Source: Tepidicaulis marinus (GTDB lineage Bacteria > Pseudomonadota > Alphaproteobacteria > Parvibaculales > Parvibaculaceae). From it: a stretch of 64,000 nucleotides of DNA. This document shows, one piece after another, positions 10,114 to 20,409 of the stretch (within the stretch, counting starts at the first letter, position 1; each line of letters starts with the position of its first letter). The stretch is from contig NZ_BBIO01000004.1 in the NCBI RefSeq assembly GCF_000739695.1, positions 1-64,000 of the forward strand. Reading direction: 5' to 3'. Below the pieces are notes generated by a model that saw only the letters and a program-made list of their open reading frames with translations, was not told the DNA's origin and made no database searches. Made by a program: the position numbers and the translations under genes.

Positions 10114-11283
10114 ATGACCGCAGCAGCCCTCATCGTGGCCGCCGGCCGGGGCACCCGGGCGGGAGGGCCGCTTCCCAAGCAATATTGCCCCATTGGCGGC
10201 AGGCCGCTGCTTTATCACACCTTGGCGCGTTTTGCCGCCCATCCGGCCATTTCACATATTCAAGTCGTGATACACGGCGATGACCGCGCGCTTTATGAAG
10301 AAGCGGCCAGCGGCTTGCCCCGCCTTTTGCCGCCGGTTCCAGGCGGCGCGACCCGGCAGGCCTCGGTTCTCGCCGGGCTGGAAGCGCTGGCAGCACAGTC
10401 CCCCGCCCCGCGGCAGGTGCTGATCCATGACGGTGCGCGGCCCTTCATAAGCGCCGGTCTCATCTCCCGCGTGCTTGATGCGCTGGAAGAAGCGCCAGGC
10501 GCCCTGCCCGCCCTTGCCGTGACGGACACGCTGCGCCGGGGCGAAAACGGCTTTTGCGGCGAGACGGTGCCGCGCGAGGGGCTCTGGCGCGCGCAAACCC
10601 CGCAAGGCTTCCGCTTTCCCGATATTCTGGCCGCGCACCGCGCAGCAGCAGTCAACGACATGAGCGATGATGTCGCTCTTGCCAGCGCAGCGGGCCTTAA
10701 AGTGCGTCTCGTCGAAGGCTCGGAGACGAATTTCAAAGTAACGCAGGCAGAAGACTTTGCCCGCGCGGAAACCTATTTGGCGGCACATATGGAAACACGG
10801 ACCGGCTCCGGATATGACGTTCACCGCTCTTCGGAAGGCAGCGAGGTCATGCTCTGCGGCATTGCCGTGCCCCATAGCCAAAGCCTTGCCGGTCATTCCG
10901 ACGCCGATGTCGGCCTCCATGCGGCGACGGATGCGCTTTTGGGCGCGCTCAGTGACGGGGATATCGGCAGCCACTTCCCGCCGAGCGATCCGCAATGGAA
11001 GGGCGCGGCCTCTCATCTCTTTCTCACCCATGCCGCGGAACGGATGCGGGCACGCGGCGGCGCGCTGCTTCATCTCGATGTGACGCTGATATGCGAGCGC
11101 CCGAAAATCGGCCCGCACCGCGAGGCCATGCGCGCCCGCCTTGCCGAAATTCTGGACGTGCCGCTGCACCGCATCTCCGTTAAGGCAACGACGACGGAAG
11201 GGCTCGGCTTTACCGGCCGCCAGGAAGGCATCGCGGCGCAGGCTACCGCCACCATCCGCCTGCCTGCGGATGAGTTCTCATGA
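10114..11283 (+). CDS. ispDF: Bifunctional IspD/IspF, MEP isoprenoid pathway
   Basis: Fusion of 2-C-methyl-D-erythritol 4-phosphate cytidylyltransferase (residues 1 to about 224; ALIVAAGRGTR, then IHDGARPF and TPQGF) with 2-C-methyl-D-erythritol 2,4-cyclodiphosphate synthase (about 226-389; TGSGYDVHR, GHSDADVGLHAATDAL, TTTEGLGFTGR). It catalyses two non-consecutive steps of the MEP pathway, as seen in many alphaproteobacteria. The pathway's first enzyme, dxr, lies near 61-62 kb. The 3' end overlaps pgpA by 4 bp. Confidence 0.96.
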   Translation: MTAAALIVAAGRGTRAGGPLPKQYCPIGGRPLLYHTLARFAAHPAISHIQVVIHGDDRALYEEAASGLPRLLPPVPGGATRQASVLAGLEALAAQSPAPRQVLIHDGARPFISAGLISRVLDALEEAPGALPALAVTDTLRRGENGFCGETVPREGLWRAQTPQGFRFPDILAAHRAAAVNDMSDDVALASAAGLKVRLVEGSETNFKVTQAEDFARAETYLAAHMETRTGSGYDVHRSSEGSEVMLCGIAVPHSQSLAGHSDADVGLHAATDALLGALSDGDIGSHFPPSDPQWKGAASHLFLTHAAERMRARGGALLHLDVTLICERPKIGPHREAMRARLAEILDVPLHRISVKATTTEGLGFTGRQEGIAAQATATIRLPADEFS

Positions 11284-11741
11284 GGAAGCAAATCGCCTTC
11301 CTGCTGGCCACCTGGTTCGGCGCCGGGCTTTCCCCCGCCGCGCCGGGGACGATGGGCTCTATCGCCGCGCTGTTTTTCGCATTACCTGTCTATTGGCTCG
11401 AGCTTTCCCCGCTCCTTCTGCTTGGTGCCGCAGCGCTTCTTCTTCCCATCGGCATTTGGGCAAGCGGTATTTATGCAAATGAAACCGGCGCGGATGATCC
11501 CGGCGCCGTCGTCATCGATGAAGTCGCGGGTCAATGGATGGTGCTGGCGCTGGCGCCTCTCACCCCGCTTGGCTGGCTTGCCGCCTTTGCGCTGTTCCGG
11601 TTCTTCGACATTTTGAAACCCTGGCCCGTCAGCTGGGCGGACCGCACCCTTGACGGGGGCACCGGCATCATGATGGATGACATTCTTGCCGGGCTTTACG
11701 GCATGGCCGCCATGGCCCTGGCCACTCATTTTCTGTTCTAA
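11280..11741 (+). CDS. pgpA: Phosphatidylglycerophosphatase A
   Basis: Inner-membrane phosphatase converting phosphatidylglycerophosphate to phosphatidylglycerol. The 153 residues have hydrophobic helices and PgpA motifs: GAGLSPAAPGTMGS at the N-terminus, DDPGAVVIDEVAGQW in the middle and RFFDILKPWPV, GIMMDDILAG near the end. The ATG overlaps the ispDF stop (ATGA), so translation is coupled. Confidence 0.93.
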   Translation: MRKQIAFLLATWFGAGLSPAAPGTMGSIAALFFALPVYWLELSPLLLLGAAALLLPIGIWASGIYANETGADDPGAVVIDEVAGQWMVLALAPLTPLGWLAAFALFRFFDILKPWPVSWADRTLDGGTGIMMDDILAGLYGMAAMALATHFLF

Positions 11742-11752
11742 GCGAGCACGAC

Positions 11753-12253
11753 ATGGTTTTTCTGCCCAAACATATTCATCTGGCCGAACTGGTGCTGGCC
11801 GATTGCGGGGAACGGAAACTCATGCTGGCGACGGCGGAATCATGCACCGGCGGATTGATCGCCGGTCTCCTGACGGAAATTGCCGGGTCTTCTTCCGTCG
11901 TCGAGCGCGGCTTCGTTACTTATTCCAACGATGCCAAGCGCGATCTTCTGGGCGTGCCCGGCGACATGCTGGCCGATTTCGGCGCGGTGAGCGAGCCCGT
12001 CGCCCGCGCCATGGCCGAAGGCGCGCTCAATCATTCCAAAGCCGATATTGCCGTCTCCGTGACGGGCATTGCAGGGCCCGGCGGCGGCACGCCGATGAAA
12101 CCCATCGGCCTTGTGCATATCGCCTGTGCCTGCCGGGGGCAAAACATGATGCATGAGATGCACCGTTTCGGGGATATTGGCCGCGGGGAAGTGCGCATGG
12201 CCGCGCTGGAAGCAGCGCTCAATCTCGTACGCCGCCAGCTTGGCGCTAGTTAG
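11753..12253 (+). CDS. pncC: CinA-family amidohydrolase (C-terminal domain only)
   Basis: Stand-alone CinA C-terminal domain of 166 residues, related to nicotinamide-nucleotide amidohydrolase PncC, which recycles NMN to NaMN in NAD metabolism. Motifs: ATAESCTGGLIAGLLTEI, the GFVTYSNDAKRDLLGV stretch, and VSVTGIAGPGGGTPMKPIG. The N-terminal MoCF-like domain of full CinA is absent. It is third in the ispDF-pgpA cluster. Its 3' end overlaps the convergent COQ10-like gene by 8 bp. Confidence 0.88.
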   Translation: MVFLPKHIHLAELVLADCGERKLMLATAESCTGGLIAGLLTEIAGSSSVVERGFVTYSNDAKRDLLGVPGDMLADFGAVSEPVARAMAEGALNHSKADIAVSVTGIAGPGGGTPMKPIGLVHIACACRGQNMMHEMHRFGDIGRGEVRMAALEAALNLVRRQLGAS

Positions 12254-12701
12254 CGCCCTCGCCGTAAAGCACATAGGCCCGCTCGATAAAGGCTTCCACC
12301 ATACGGTCCACGGCCTTGGCGAAAACGCCCGCGATCAAAGCTTCGAGCGTGCGGCTCTTGAATTCGAAATCCACCGAGAAATGCACGAAGCAGCCGTTCT
12401 CTGCCGGCTCGAAATGCCAGTGATTATCGAGATGATGGAACGGGCCTTTGACGTAGTCGGCATCCACCGTCATCGCCGCCCTGTCCGCCGTCACCCGGCT
12501 CGTGAACCGTTCACGGAACATTTTGTACGCGATGAGCAGATCGGCGAGGAGGATTTCCTTATCGCCGGAAATTTCGCGTGAGCGCACCCGTGCGCCATGG
12601 CACCAGGGCAGGAACTCGGGATACTTGTCCACGGCAGCGACCAGCGCGAACATGTCGCTGGCGGAAAAGGGAACGTGGCGCGTTTCTTTGTGGGACGGCA
12701 T
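12246..12701 (-). CDS. RatA/COQ10-type START-domain protein
   Basis: A 151-residue polyketide-cyclase/START-fold protein. The N-terminal pattern (TRHVPFSASDMFALVAAVD, YPEFLPWC) and the C-terminal helix (AKAVDRMVEAFIERA) match the RatA/COQ10 family. Members are described as ubiquinone-binding chaperones for respiration; the toxin label in E. coli need not apply here. It starts 5 bp after the lipA stop, a common alphaproteobacterial pair. The family call is firm; the function is inferred. Confidence 0.85.
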   Translation of the reverse strand: MPSHKETRHVPFSASDMFALVAAVDKYPEFLPWCHGARVRSREISGDKEILLADLLIAYKMFRERFTSRVTADRAAMTVDADYVKGPFHHLDNHWHFEPAENGCFVHFSVDFEFKSRTLEALIAGVFAKAVDRMVEAFIERAYVLYGEGAN

Positions 12702-12706
12702 GGAAA

Positions 12707-13669
12707 TCAGCGCTGTTTGCTAAGCGAGGCTTCCCGCGCTTCGCGCAGGCGGACGAAATCCTCATCCGCATGATAGGAAGAGCGCGTCAGCGGGCTTGAG
12801 GAGACAAGCAGGAACCCTTTCGTCCGCGCGATCCGCTCATAAGAAGCGAATTCTTCCGGCGTCACGAAGCGGTCGACGGCAGCGTGCTTACGCGTCGGCT
12901 GCAAATATTGGCCGATGGTCAGAAAGTCGATATCCGCCGAGCGCATATCGTCCATGACCTGCAGAATTTCTTCGCGGCTTTCGCCAAGCCCTGCCATGAG
13001 CCCCGACTTCGTGAAGATCGTGGGATCGACCTCCTTCACCCGCTGCAACAGACGCAGCGAATGAAAATAGCGCGCGCCGGGGCGGATGGACGGATAAAGC
13101 CGCGGCACGGTTTCCAGATTATGATTGAAGACATCCGGCTTTGCCTCGGCCACTTTCTCGATCGCGCCTTCCTTGCGCAGGAAGTCGGGGGTGAGAATTT
13201 CGATCGTGGTGCCGGGCGCGCGGGCGCGGATCGCGCCGATCACATCGACGAAATGCTGCGCGCCGCCATCGGCAAGATCGTCCCGGTCAACGGACGTGAT
13301 CACCACATGTTTCAGGCCGAGCTTCTCGACCGCACGGGCGACATTTTCCGGTTCTTCTGGATCAAGCGGCTTCGGCAGGCCCGTCGCCACATTGCAGAAC
13401 GCGCAGGCGCGGGTGCAGGCCTCCCCCATGATCATCATGGTGGCGTGCTTCTTCGACCAGCATTCGCCGATATTCGGGCAGCCCGCTTCCTCGCACACGG
13501 TCACAAGGCCGTGGTCGCGAACGATCTTCTTGGTTTCGGTATAGACGGGCGATCCCGGCGCCTTGACGCGGATCCATTTCGGCTTGCGCAGGACAGGCGT
13601 ATCCGGCCGGTTCGCCTTTTCCGGGTGCCGGGGCCGTTCGCCTTTAACCGTGTCGAGTACCGTTACCAT
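12707..13669 (-). CDS. lipA: Lipoyl synthase LipA
   Basis: Radical-SAM enzyme inserting two sulfurs into octanoyl groups on lipoyl domains such as those of PdhB, PdhC and other dehydrogenases. With the chosen ATG at 13669 it has 320 residues. Auxiliary cluster Cys59/64/70 ([12 protein letters not shown]), radical-SAM Cys85/89/92 (CTRACAFC) and the C-terminal RSSY are all present. The start is set by GAGGAG about 6 nt upstream; an upstream in-frame ATG at 13690 is less likely. It lies downstream of the pdh genes whose products need lipoate. Confidence 0.95.
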   Translation of the reverse strand: MVTVLDTVKGERPRHPEKANRPDTPVLRKPKWIRVKAPGSPVYTETKKIVRDHGLVTVCEEAGCPNIGECWSKKHATMMIMGEACTRACAFCNVATGLPKPLDPEEPENVARAVEKLGLKHVVITSVDRDDLADGGAQHFVDVIGAIRARAPGTTIEILTPDFLRKEGAIEKVAEAKPDVFNHNLETVPRLYPSIRPGARYFHSLRLLQRVKEVDPTIFTKSGLMAGLGESREEILQVMDDMRSADIDFLTIGQYLQPTRKHAAVDRFVTPEEFASYERIARTKGFLLVSSSPLTRSSYHADEDFVRLREAREASLSKQR

Positions 13670-13784
13670 TCTGGTCTCCTCAGGAGCCATTTATCGAGGG
13701 CGATGGATAAGCCGCGCCCCCGCTTTTGGCAAGGCCCCGTCCCTCTTCAGATAGAGCCCTTTCCCGTTCATTCCTAGGCCTTTG

Positions 13785-14519
13785 TCAGCCTGGATTCTCT
13801 ATTTTCCGCCGTTTGCGCCGGGCCGCCACCCAGAGATTGAGGCTTTCCACCGTGATGGAGAAGGCAATCGCTGCGTAGATATAGCCGCGCGGGATATGGA
13901 AATGCAGGCCATCCGCCATCAGCGAGACGCCAACAAGCAGCAGGAAGGCAAGCGCCAGCATCTTCACGGTCGGATGCGCCAGCACGAAATCACCGACCGG
14001 TTTTGCCGCAAAGAGCATGACCGCCATAGCAATCACGATGGCGAGCACCATGATCTCCAGATGCTCGGCAATACCGACGGCAGTGATCACGCTGTCGAGC
14101 GAGAAAACCACATCGAGCAGCATGATCTGCACGATCGCCGCGGCCATGGTCGTACCGGCTTTGGCTTGCGGCCCGTCATCCGCCCCTTCGAGCATGTGGT
14201 GAATTTCCGTCGTGCCTTTGGCGAGCAGAAAAAGCCCGCCGCCGAGAAGCACAATGTCGCGCCAAGAAATGCCGAGATCGAAGACTTCGAACAGCACCGT
14301 CGTCAGGCTCGCCATCCAGGCGATGGAAAAGAGCAACGCAAGGCGCATCAGCAGCGCGCCGGCAAGGCCGATCTTTCTGATTTTTTCGCGCTGATGTTCC
14401 GGCGCGCGGGCGGCAAGGATCGACAGAAAAATCAGATTGTCGATGCCGAGCACGACTTCAAGCACGGTGAGCGTGAGAAGGCTCGCCCAGGCTTGAGGAT
14501 CGGTAAGAAGATCGAGCAT
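13785..14519 (-). CDS. TerC family integral membrane protein
   Basis: A 244-residue protein with about seven hydrophobic helices and the TerC signatures EVVLGIDNLIFLSIL near the N-terminus and DVVFSLDSVITAVG in the middle, whose acidic residues lie in membrane helices. The family includes tellurite-resistance TerC and Mn2+ exporters such as Alx/MeeF; the substrate here is unknown, with Mn2+ export the best guess. It sits 10 bp downstream of lpd and 115 bp upstream of lipA, an odd place within a lipoate/pyruvate dehydrogenase group. Confidence 0.88.
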   Translation of the reverse strand: MLDLLTDPQAWASLLTLTVLEVVLGIDNLIFLSILAARAPEHQREKIRKIGLAGALLMRLALLFSIAWMASLTTVLFEVFDLGISWRDIVLLGGGLFLLAKGTTEIHHMLEGADDGPQAKAGTTMAAAIVQIMLLDVVFSLDSVITAVGIAEHLEIMVLAIVIAMAVMLFAAKPVGDFVLAHPTVKMLALAFLLLVGVSLMADGLHFHIPRGYIYAAIAFSITVESLNLWVAARRKRRKIENPG

Positions 14520-14529
14520 GGAAGTCCAA

Positions 14530-15927
14530 TCAGAAATTAAGCGGCCGGCCGAAAGCGTCCAGCACCGATTCGTGCATATGTTCGCTCAAAGTCGGGTGCG
14601 GGAAAATAGCCGCCATCAAATCGGCTTCCGTGGTCTCGAGCTGGCGGGCCACCACATAGCCCTGAATGAGCTCGGTCACTTCCGGGCCGATCATGTGGGC
14701 GCCCAGAAGCTCCCCGGTTTTTTCGTCGAAAACGGTCTTGATGAAGCCGTCCGTCTCGCCGAGCGCAATGGCCTTGCCGTTAGCCTGAAAGGGCGCGCGG
14801 CCGACCTTGACCTTGTAGCCTGCTTCCTTTGCCTTCGCTTCCGTCAGGCCCACGCTTGCGACTTGCGGATGGGAATAGGTGCAGCCGGGCACTTTCGTCA
14901 CATCGAGCGGATGCGCGTCTTTCACGCCGGCAATGCGCTCAGCCGCGAGCACGCCTTCATGGCTGGCTTTATGCGCAAGCCAGGGCGCGCCGACGAGATC
15001 GCCAATGGCATAGATACCCTTCACGTCCGTCTCGCACCATTTGTCCACCACTACATGGCCCTTCTCGATCTTTATGCCCATATCCTCGAGGCCGAGATTT
15101 TCTACATTGCCGGTGATGCCGACGGCGCTGATGACGCGGTCCACGGTGATTTCTTCCGTGCCCTTCTTCGTCTTCACATGAACGGTCACACTGTTTTCGC
15201 CCTTGTCGAGCTTCTGCACTTCCGCGCCTGTGATGATCTTGATGCCGCGCTTTTTGAAAGCGCGTTCGGCCTGTTTGGAAATTTCTTCGTCTTCCACCGG
15301 CAGGATGCGGTCCAGCACTTCCACCACCGTCACGTCCGCGCCGAAGCTGCGGTAGAAGCTCGCAAACTCGATGCCGATGGCACCGGAGCCGATCACCAGT
15401 AGGGATTTCGGCATCTCCTTCGGCGTCATGGCGTGCTTGTAGGTCCAGATCAGCTCGCCGTCCGCTTCCATACCTTTCAGCTCCCGCGCGCGGGCGCCGG
15501 TGGCAAGGATAATGTTCTTGGCCTTGATCTTTTCGGCCTTGCCGTCTTTTTCGACCTCGACGATGCCCTTACCGGCGAGCTTCGCCGTGCCTTCGATGAC
15601 GCTCACCTTGTTCTTCTTCATCAGAAACTGGATGCCGCTTGACAGCTTGTCCGCCACTTTGCGGCTGCGCTCCACGATCTTCTTGCCATCGAAACCGATC
15701 TTTTCCGCCGACAGGCCGAACTCTTCGGCCTGTTCCATCAGCATGTAAACTTCGGCGGAGCGCAAAAGCGCCTTTGTGGGAATACAGCCCCAATTGAGGC
15801 AAATGCCGCCGAGCTTGTCCCGCTCGACGATCGCCGTTTTAAGGCCGAGCTGAGACGCCCGCACCGCCGCGATATAGCCGCCGGGGCCGGAACCGATGAT
15901 CACCACGTCAAAAGATTCATCTGCCAT
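14530..15927 (-). CDS. lpdA: Dihydrolipoyl dehydrogenase (E3)
   Basis: FAD enzyme reoxidising dihydrolipoamide in the pyruvate dehydrogenase complex. The 465 residues show the N-terminal FAD motif GSGPGGY, redox-active Cys43/Cys48 in CLNWGC, the NAD motif GSGAIGIEFASFY near residue 180, and the C-terminal active-site stretch FPHPTLSEHMHE. AGGG lies just before the ATG. It follows pdhC by 7 bp and is probably the complex-specific E3. Confidence 0.96.
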   Translation of the reverse strand: MADESFDVVIIGSGPGGYIAAVRASQLGLKTAIVERDKLGGICLNWGCIPTKALLRSAEVYMLMEQAEEFGLSAEKIGFDGKKIVERSRKVADKLSSGIQFLMKKNKVSVIEGTAKLAGKGIVEVEKDGKAEKIKAKNIILATGARARELKGMEADGELIWTYKHAMTPKEMPKSLLVIGSGAIGIEFASFYRSFGADVTVVEVLDRILPVEDEEISKQAERAFKKRGIKIITGAEVQKLDKGENSVTVHVKTKKGTEEITVDRVISAVGITGNVENLGLEDMGIKIEKGHVVVDKWCETDVKGIYAIGDLVGAPWLAHKASHEGVLAAERIAGVKDAHPLDVTKVPGCTYSHPQVASVGLTEAKAKEAGYKVKVGRAPFQANGKAIALGETDGFIKTVFDEKTGELLGAHMIGPEVTELIQGYVVARQLETTEADLMAAIFPHPTLSEHMHESVLDAFGRPLNF

Positions 15928-15934
15928 GGCGCCC

Positions 15935-17242
<1,308 letters not shown>

Positions 17243-17252
17243 GGCTCCCTCC

Positions 17253-18653
17253 TTAAAGGTAACAGACGGCTTTCACCGCCTTCACCACATCCTTGGCGCT
17301 GGGCAGCGCCAGCTTTTCAAGATTGGCGGCATAAGGCAGCGGCACGTCCTTGGCACTAACCCGGGCAACCGGCGCATCGAGATAATCGAAGGCACGTTCC
17401 ATGATCTGCGCGGCGATTTCCGCGCCCATGCCGCAGACGGGCCAGGTCTCTTCCACCGTCACCACGCGGTTCGTCTTTTTCACCGATTGAATGACCGGCT
17501 CAAGATCGAGCGGGCGCAGCGTGCGCAGGTCGATCAGTTCGGCGGAGATGCCCTGCTCTTCCAGCTCCTTCATCGCCTCCAGGCAATAATCGATGCCGCG
17601 GCTGAAAGAGACGAGCGTTACGTCGCTCCCCTCTTTCATGACTTTCGATTTGCCGATGGGCACGACCCAATCATCCATGTCCGGCACGTCGAAGGAGCGG
17701 CCGTATAGGATTTCGTTTTCAAGGAAGATGACGGGATTGGGGTCGCGGATCGCGGCTTTCATCAGGCCTTTGGCATCCGCCGCCGAATAGGGCGCGACGA
17801 CTTTGAGCCCCGGAATATGCGCATACCAGGCCGAATAGTCCTGGCTATGCTGGGCGGCCACGCGCGAGGCAGGCCCGTTCGGCCCGCGGAAAACCATGGG
17901 GCAGCTCATCTGCCCGCCGGACATGTAGCGTGTCTTCGCAGCGGAATTGATGATCTGGTCCATCGCCTGCATGGCGAAGTTGAAGGTCATGAATTCGACG
18001 ATGGGGCGCAGCCCGCTCATGGCCGCGCCAATGCCGAGCCCGGCAAAGCCATGTTCCGTGATCGGCGTATCGACCACGCGTTTGGCGCCGAATTCATCGA
18101 GAAGGCCCTGGGTCACCTTGTAAGCGCCCTGATATTCGGCCACTTCCTCGCCCATGACGAAGACGCGTTCATCGGCGCGCATTTCCTCGGCCATCGCATC
18201 GCGCAAGGCCTCGCGCACCGTCATTTCCTTCATCTTCGTGCCTTCCGGCACGTCAGGTTCCTTAAGCTCGATTTTTACTTCCGGTTTGCCGCCGTCTTCC
18301 TCGTCCTCACCCCCATCTTCATCGCTTTCGGCTTCTTCCTGCTTTTTGGCTTTTTTCGGGGCGGGTTTTTCGGCTTTTGTCTCGGCCTTATCGAGATCGC
18401 TTTCGTCTTCGCCCTCTTCCAAAAGCAGCGCGATCACGTCATTCACCGGCACGTTCTCCGTGCCTTCCTCGATGAGAATCTTGCCGATCGTGCCTTCATC
18501 GACCGCTTCAAGCTCCATCGTCGCCTTGTCGGTTTCGATCTCGGCAATCACATCGCCGGGCGCCACCTTGTCCCCCTTCTTCACCAGCCATTTGGCCAGC
18601 GTGCCTTCTTCCATCGTGGGCGAGAGCGCGGGCATGGTTATGTTCTGCGGCAT
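17253..18653 (-). CDS. pdhB: Pyruvate dehydrogenase E1 beta subunit with N-terminal lipoyl domain
   Basis: Beta subunit of the thiamine diphosphate E1, 466 residues. Residues 1 to about 80 are an extra lipoyl domain ([11 protein letters not shown]), followed by an acidic/Lys-rich linker ([20 protein letters not shown]), then the transketolase-like beta domain ([28 protein letters not shown]). A lipoyl domain on E1 beta is a recognised alphaproteobacterial feature. The ATG directly follows the pdhA stop, with GGGGAGG inside the pdhA end. Confidence 0.96.
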   Translation of the reverse strand: MPQNITMPALSPTMEEGTLAKWLVKKGDKVAPGDVIAEIETDKATMELEAVDEGTIGKILIEEGTENVPVNDVIALLLEEGEDESDLDKAETKAEKPAPKKAKKQEEAESDEDGGEDEEDGGKPEVKIELKEPDVPEGTKMKEMTVREALRDAMAEEMRADERVFVMGEEVAEYQGAYKVTQGLLDEFGAKRVVDTPITEHGFAGLGIGAAMSGLRPIVEFMTFNFAMQAMDQIINSAAKTRYMSGGQMSCPMVFRGPNGPASRVAAQHSQDYSAWYAHIPGLKVVAPYSAADAKGLMKAAIRDPNPVIFLENEILYGRSFDVPDMDDWVVPIGKSKVMKEGSDVTLVSFSRGIDYCLEAMKELEEQGISAELIDLRTLRPLDLEPVIQSVKKTNRVVTVEETWPVCGMGAEIAAQIMERAFDYLDAPVARVSAKDVPLPYAANLEKLALPSAKDVVKAVKAVCYL

Positions 18654-19781
18654 TTAAGCGGCCTCCCCGTCGCTGAGCACATCGGTCCAAAGCTCCTTGG
18701 CATCGGGCTCCGGGCTTTCCTGGGCAAAATTCGCCGCTTCGGAAATGATGCCGCGCACCTTCTTGTCTATGGCTTTCAGATCGTCCTCGCTCGCATGTTT
18801 GCCTTTCAGAAGCCGCGCGCGCACCTGCTCGATCGCGTCATGCTCTTCGCGCATCTTGTTCACTTCTTCCTTCGCGCGGTATTTCGCCGGGTCGGACATG
18901 GAATGGCCGCGATAGCGGTAGGTCATCATTTCAAGGATGTAAGGACCCTTGCCGGCGCGGCACCATTCGGCGGCGCGCGCGCCTGCTTCTTTCACGGCGC
19001 GCACATCCATACCGTCCACCTGCTCGCCGGGAATATTGAAGCTGATCCCGCGTTTCGACAGATCCGTCTGCGCGGAAGAGCGCTTCACCGATGTGCCCAT
19101 CGCATATTGATTGTTCTCGATGATGTAGATGACCGGCAGATCCCAAAGCTCGGCCATGTTGAAACTTTCATAGACCTGCCCCTGGTTCGCCGCCCCGTCA
19201 CCGAAATAGCAAAGCGTGACGCGTCCGTTTTCTTCATAGCGGTTGGCGAAGGCGAGCCCGGTGCCGAGCGGCACCTGCGCGCCGACAATGCCGTGGCCGC
19301 CATAGAATTTCTTTTCCACGGAGAACATGTGCATGGAGCCGCCTTTGCCCTTGGAAAAGCCACCCTCGCGCCCCGTCAGCTCCGCCATGACGCCTTTCGG
19401 GTCCATGCCGCAGGCGAGCATGTGGCCATGGTCGCGGTAGCCGGTGATCACCTGGTCGCCTTCCTCGATGGCCATTTGCATGCCCACCACCACGGCTTCC
19501 TGACCGATATAAAGATGGCAGAAGCCGCCGATGAGGCCCATCCCGTACATCTGCCCCGCCTTTTCCTCGAACCGGCGGATGAGCAGCATGTCCTCGAAGG
19601 CCTTCATTTCCTGCTCAGGCGTGAACTCAGGCACCTCGGGTTTTCCGCTGCCCGGGCTTGCGCCGCCCGCGCGTTTGCGCGCCGGGCTCTTCTTCGCCGC
19701 CGTTTTTTTGGCTGCGGTTTTCTTCGAGGCAGATTTCCGGGACGCGCTTTTGGTTTTCGGCGCCGCACGTTTGGCAGACAT
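18654..19781 (-). CDS. pdhA: Pyruvate dehydrogenase E1 alpha subunit
   Basis: Alpha subunit of the pyruvate-decarboxylating E1. The 375 residues contain the thiamine-diphosphate motif GDGAANQGQVYESFN and the phosphate-binding loop YRYRGHSMSDP. Residues 1 to about 45 are a Lys/Ala/Ser-rich basic tail (AKKTAAKKTAAKKSPARKR) before the folded domain begins at FTPEQEMKAFEDM. GGGAGG about 7 nt upstream supports the ATG at 19781. It starts the pdhA-pdhB-pdhC-lpd group, so a promoter is expected in the AT-rich gap upstream (19782-19911). Confidence 0.96.
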   Translation of the reverse strand: MSAKRAAPKTKSASRKSASKKTAAKKTAAKKSPARKRAGGASPGSGKPEVPEFTPEQEMKAFEDMLLIRRFEEKAGQMYGMGLIGGFCHLYIGQEAVVVGMQMAIEEGDQVITGYRDHGHMLACGMDPKGVMAELTGREGGFSKGKGGSMHMFSVEKKFYGGHGIVGAQVPLGTGLAFANRYEENGRVTLCYFGDGAANQGQVYESFNMAELWDLPVIYIIENNQYAMGTSVKRSSAQTDLSKRGISFNIPGEQVDGMDVRAVKEAGARAAEWCRAGKGPYILEMMTYRYRGHSMSDPAKYRAKEEVNKMREEHDAIEQVRARLLKGKHASEDDLKAIDKKVRGIISEAANFAQESPEPDAKELWTDVLSDGEAA

Positions 19782-19880
19782 TGGGGGGCCTCCCTTTCAA
19801 GGCGTGCTCATGCTCGTATGAACGCACGAATACCTTAAAAGTTAGGCATTAAAAGTTTGATTTGCATAAAGAAATTATGA

Positions 19881-19901
19881 CTTAACCGTTTTTCAGTTAA
19901 G
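19881..19901. repeat. Inverted repeat between ftsB-like gene and pdhA
   Basis: CTTAAC (19881-19886) and GTTAAG (19896-19901) form a 6-bp inverted repeat with a 9-nt spacer, in the AT-rich gap between the ftsB-like stop and the pdhA start. It could be a weak terminator for the ftsB-like gene (T-rich sequence follows on the minus strand) or an operator for the pdh genes. Confidence 0.4.
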
Positions 19902-19911
19902 TGCCGTAACG

Positions 19912-20241
19912 TCAGCGCAGGTCACGGAATATCGTAATTTCGTCGGGGCGCGCATAGCCGAGCGAGGCGCGGGCCCGCTCATCCAGCAAATCCGGATCGA
20001 GACTTTCCGGGCGCAAGAGCGCCACATGCCGCTCCAGTTCCTTGCGGGTCTGGCGCTTGGTTTCCAGCTCCTCTTCAAGGGCAGAAAGCTCCTGCTCGTT
20101 TTCCAGATATTTCTGCACGCCCTGGCCGCCGATCGTCGCGTGATACCCGAAATAAAGCGCCAAAACACCGCCGAGAACCGGCAAAAGCAGGTATCTCAGA
20201 CGAAGCGGTTCACGGGTGCGAATCAGTTCAAAGCGGCTCAT
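19912..20241 (-). CDS. FtsB/DivIC-like septum formation initiator
   Basis: Small bitopic division protein, 109 residues: a basic N-terminus, one transmembrane helix (about 18-38, YLLLPVLGGVLALYFGY), a coiled coil (about 45-80, NEQELSALEEELETKRQTRKEL), and the short FtsB-type tail ARASLGYARPDEI. In alphaproteobacteria this gene commonly lies between eno and pdhA, as here. No convincing Shine-Dalgarno precedes the ATG, and a strong hairpin ends 7 nt upstream of it. Confidence 0.85.
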   Translation of the reverse strand: MSRFELIRTREPLRLRYLLLPVLGGVLALYFGYHATIGGQGVQKYLENEQELSALEEELETKRQTRKELERHVALLRPESLDPDLLDERARASLGYARPDEITIFRDLR

Positions 20242-20248
20242 AAGGCTA

Positions 20249-20269
20249 GAGAATCACAGAGTGATTCTC
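20249..20269. repeat. Perfect 9-bp inverted repeat just upstream of ftsB-like start
   Basis: GAGAATCAC (20249-20257), spacer AGA, GTGATTCTC (20261-20269). It ends 7 bp before the ATG of the minus-strand ftsB-like gene, so in mRNA it is a 9-bp stem with a 3-nt loop in the ribosome-binding region. It may be a translational control hairpin or an operator. Copies of GATTCG recur in the following 40 bp. Confidence 0.7.
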
Positions 20270-20409
20270 CCGGTCAAGATTCGAGATTCGCTTTTGGAGT
20301 CAAGGATTCGATTTTTCTGTGGAAAGCCGCTTTTCCGCAAACTGGCGCATTGCCCAAGCCTCCCCATATCTACTCTCAGCCGCAATCAGGTCAGCAAATG
20401 GGGGCTCTC

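Noticed and set aside
12246-12701. RatA toxin as part of a toxin-antitoxin module
   Set aside because: No partner antitoxin gene is adjacent; it is paired with lipA, and family members act as COQ10-like respiratory proteins.
13785-14519. Tellurite-resistance operon
   Set aside because: Only a lone TerC-type gene is present; terZABDE partners are missing.
17817-19838. A 673-codon open frame antisense to pdhA-pdhB
   Set aside because: His/Phe/Arg-rich shadow of two well conserved genes; no start context or domain.
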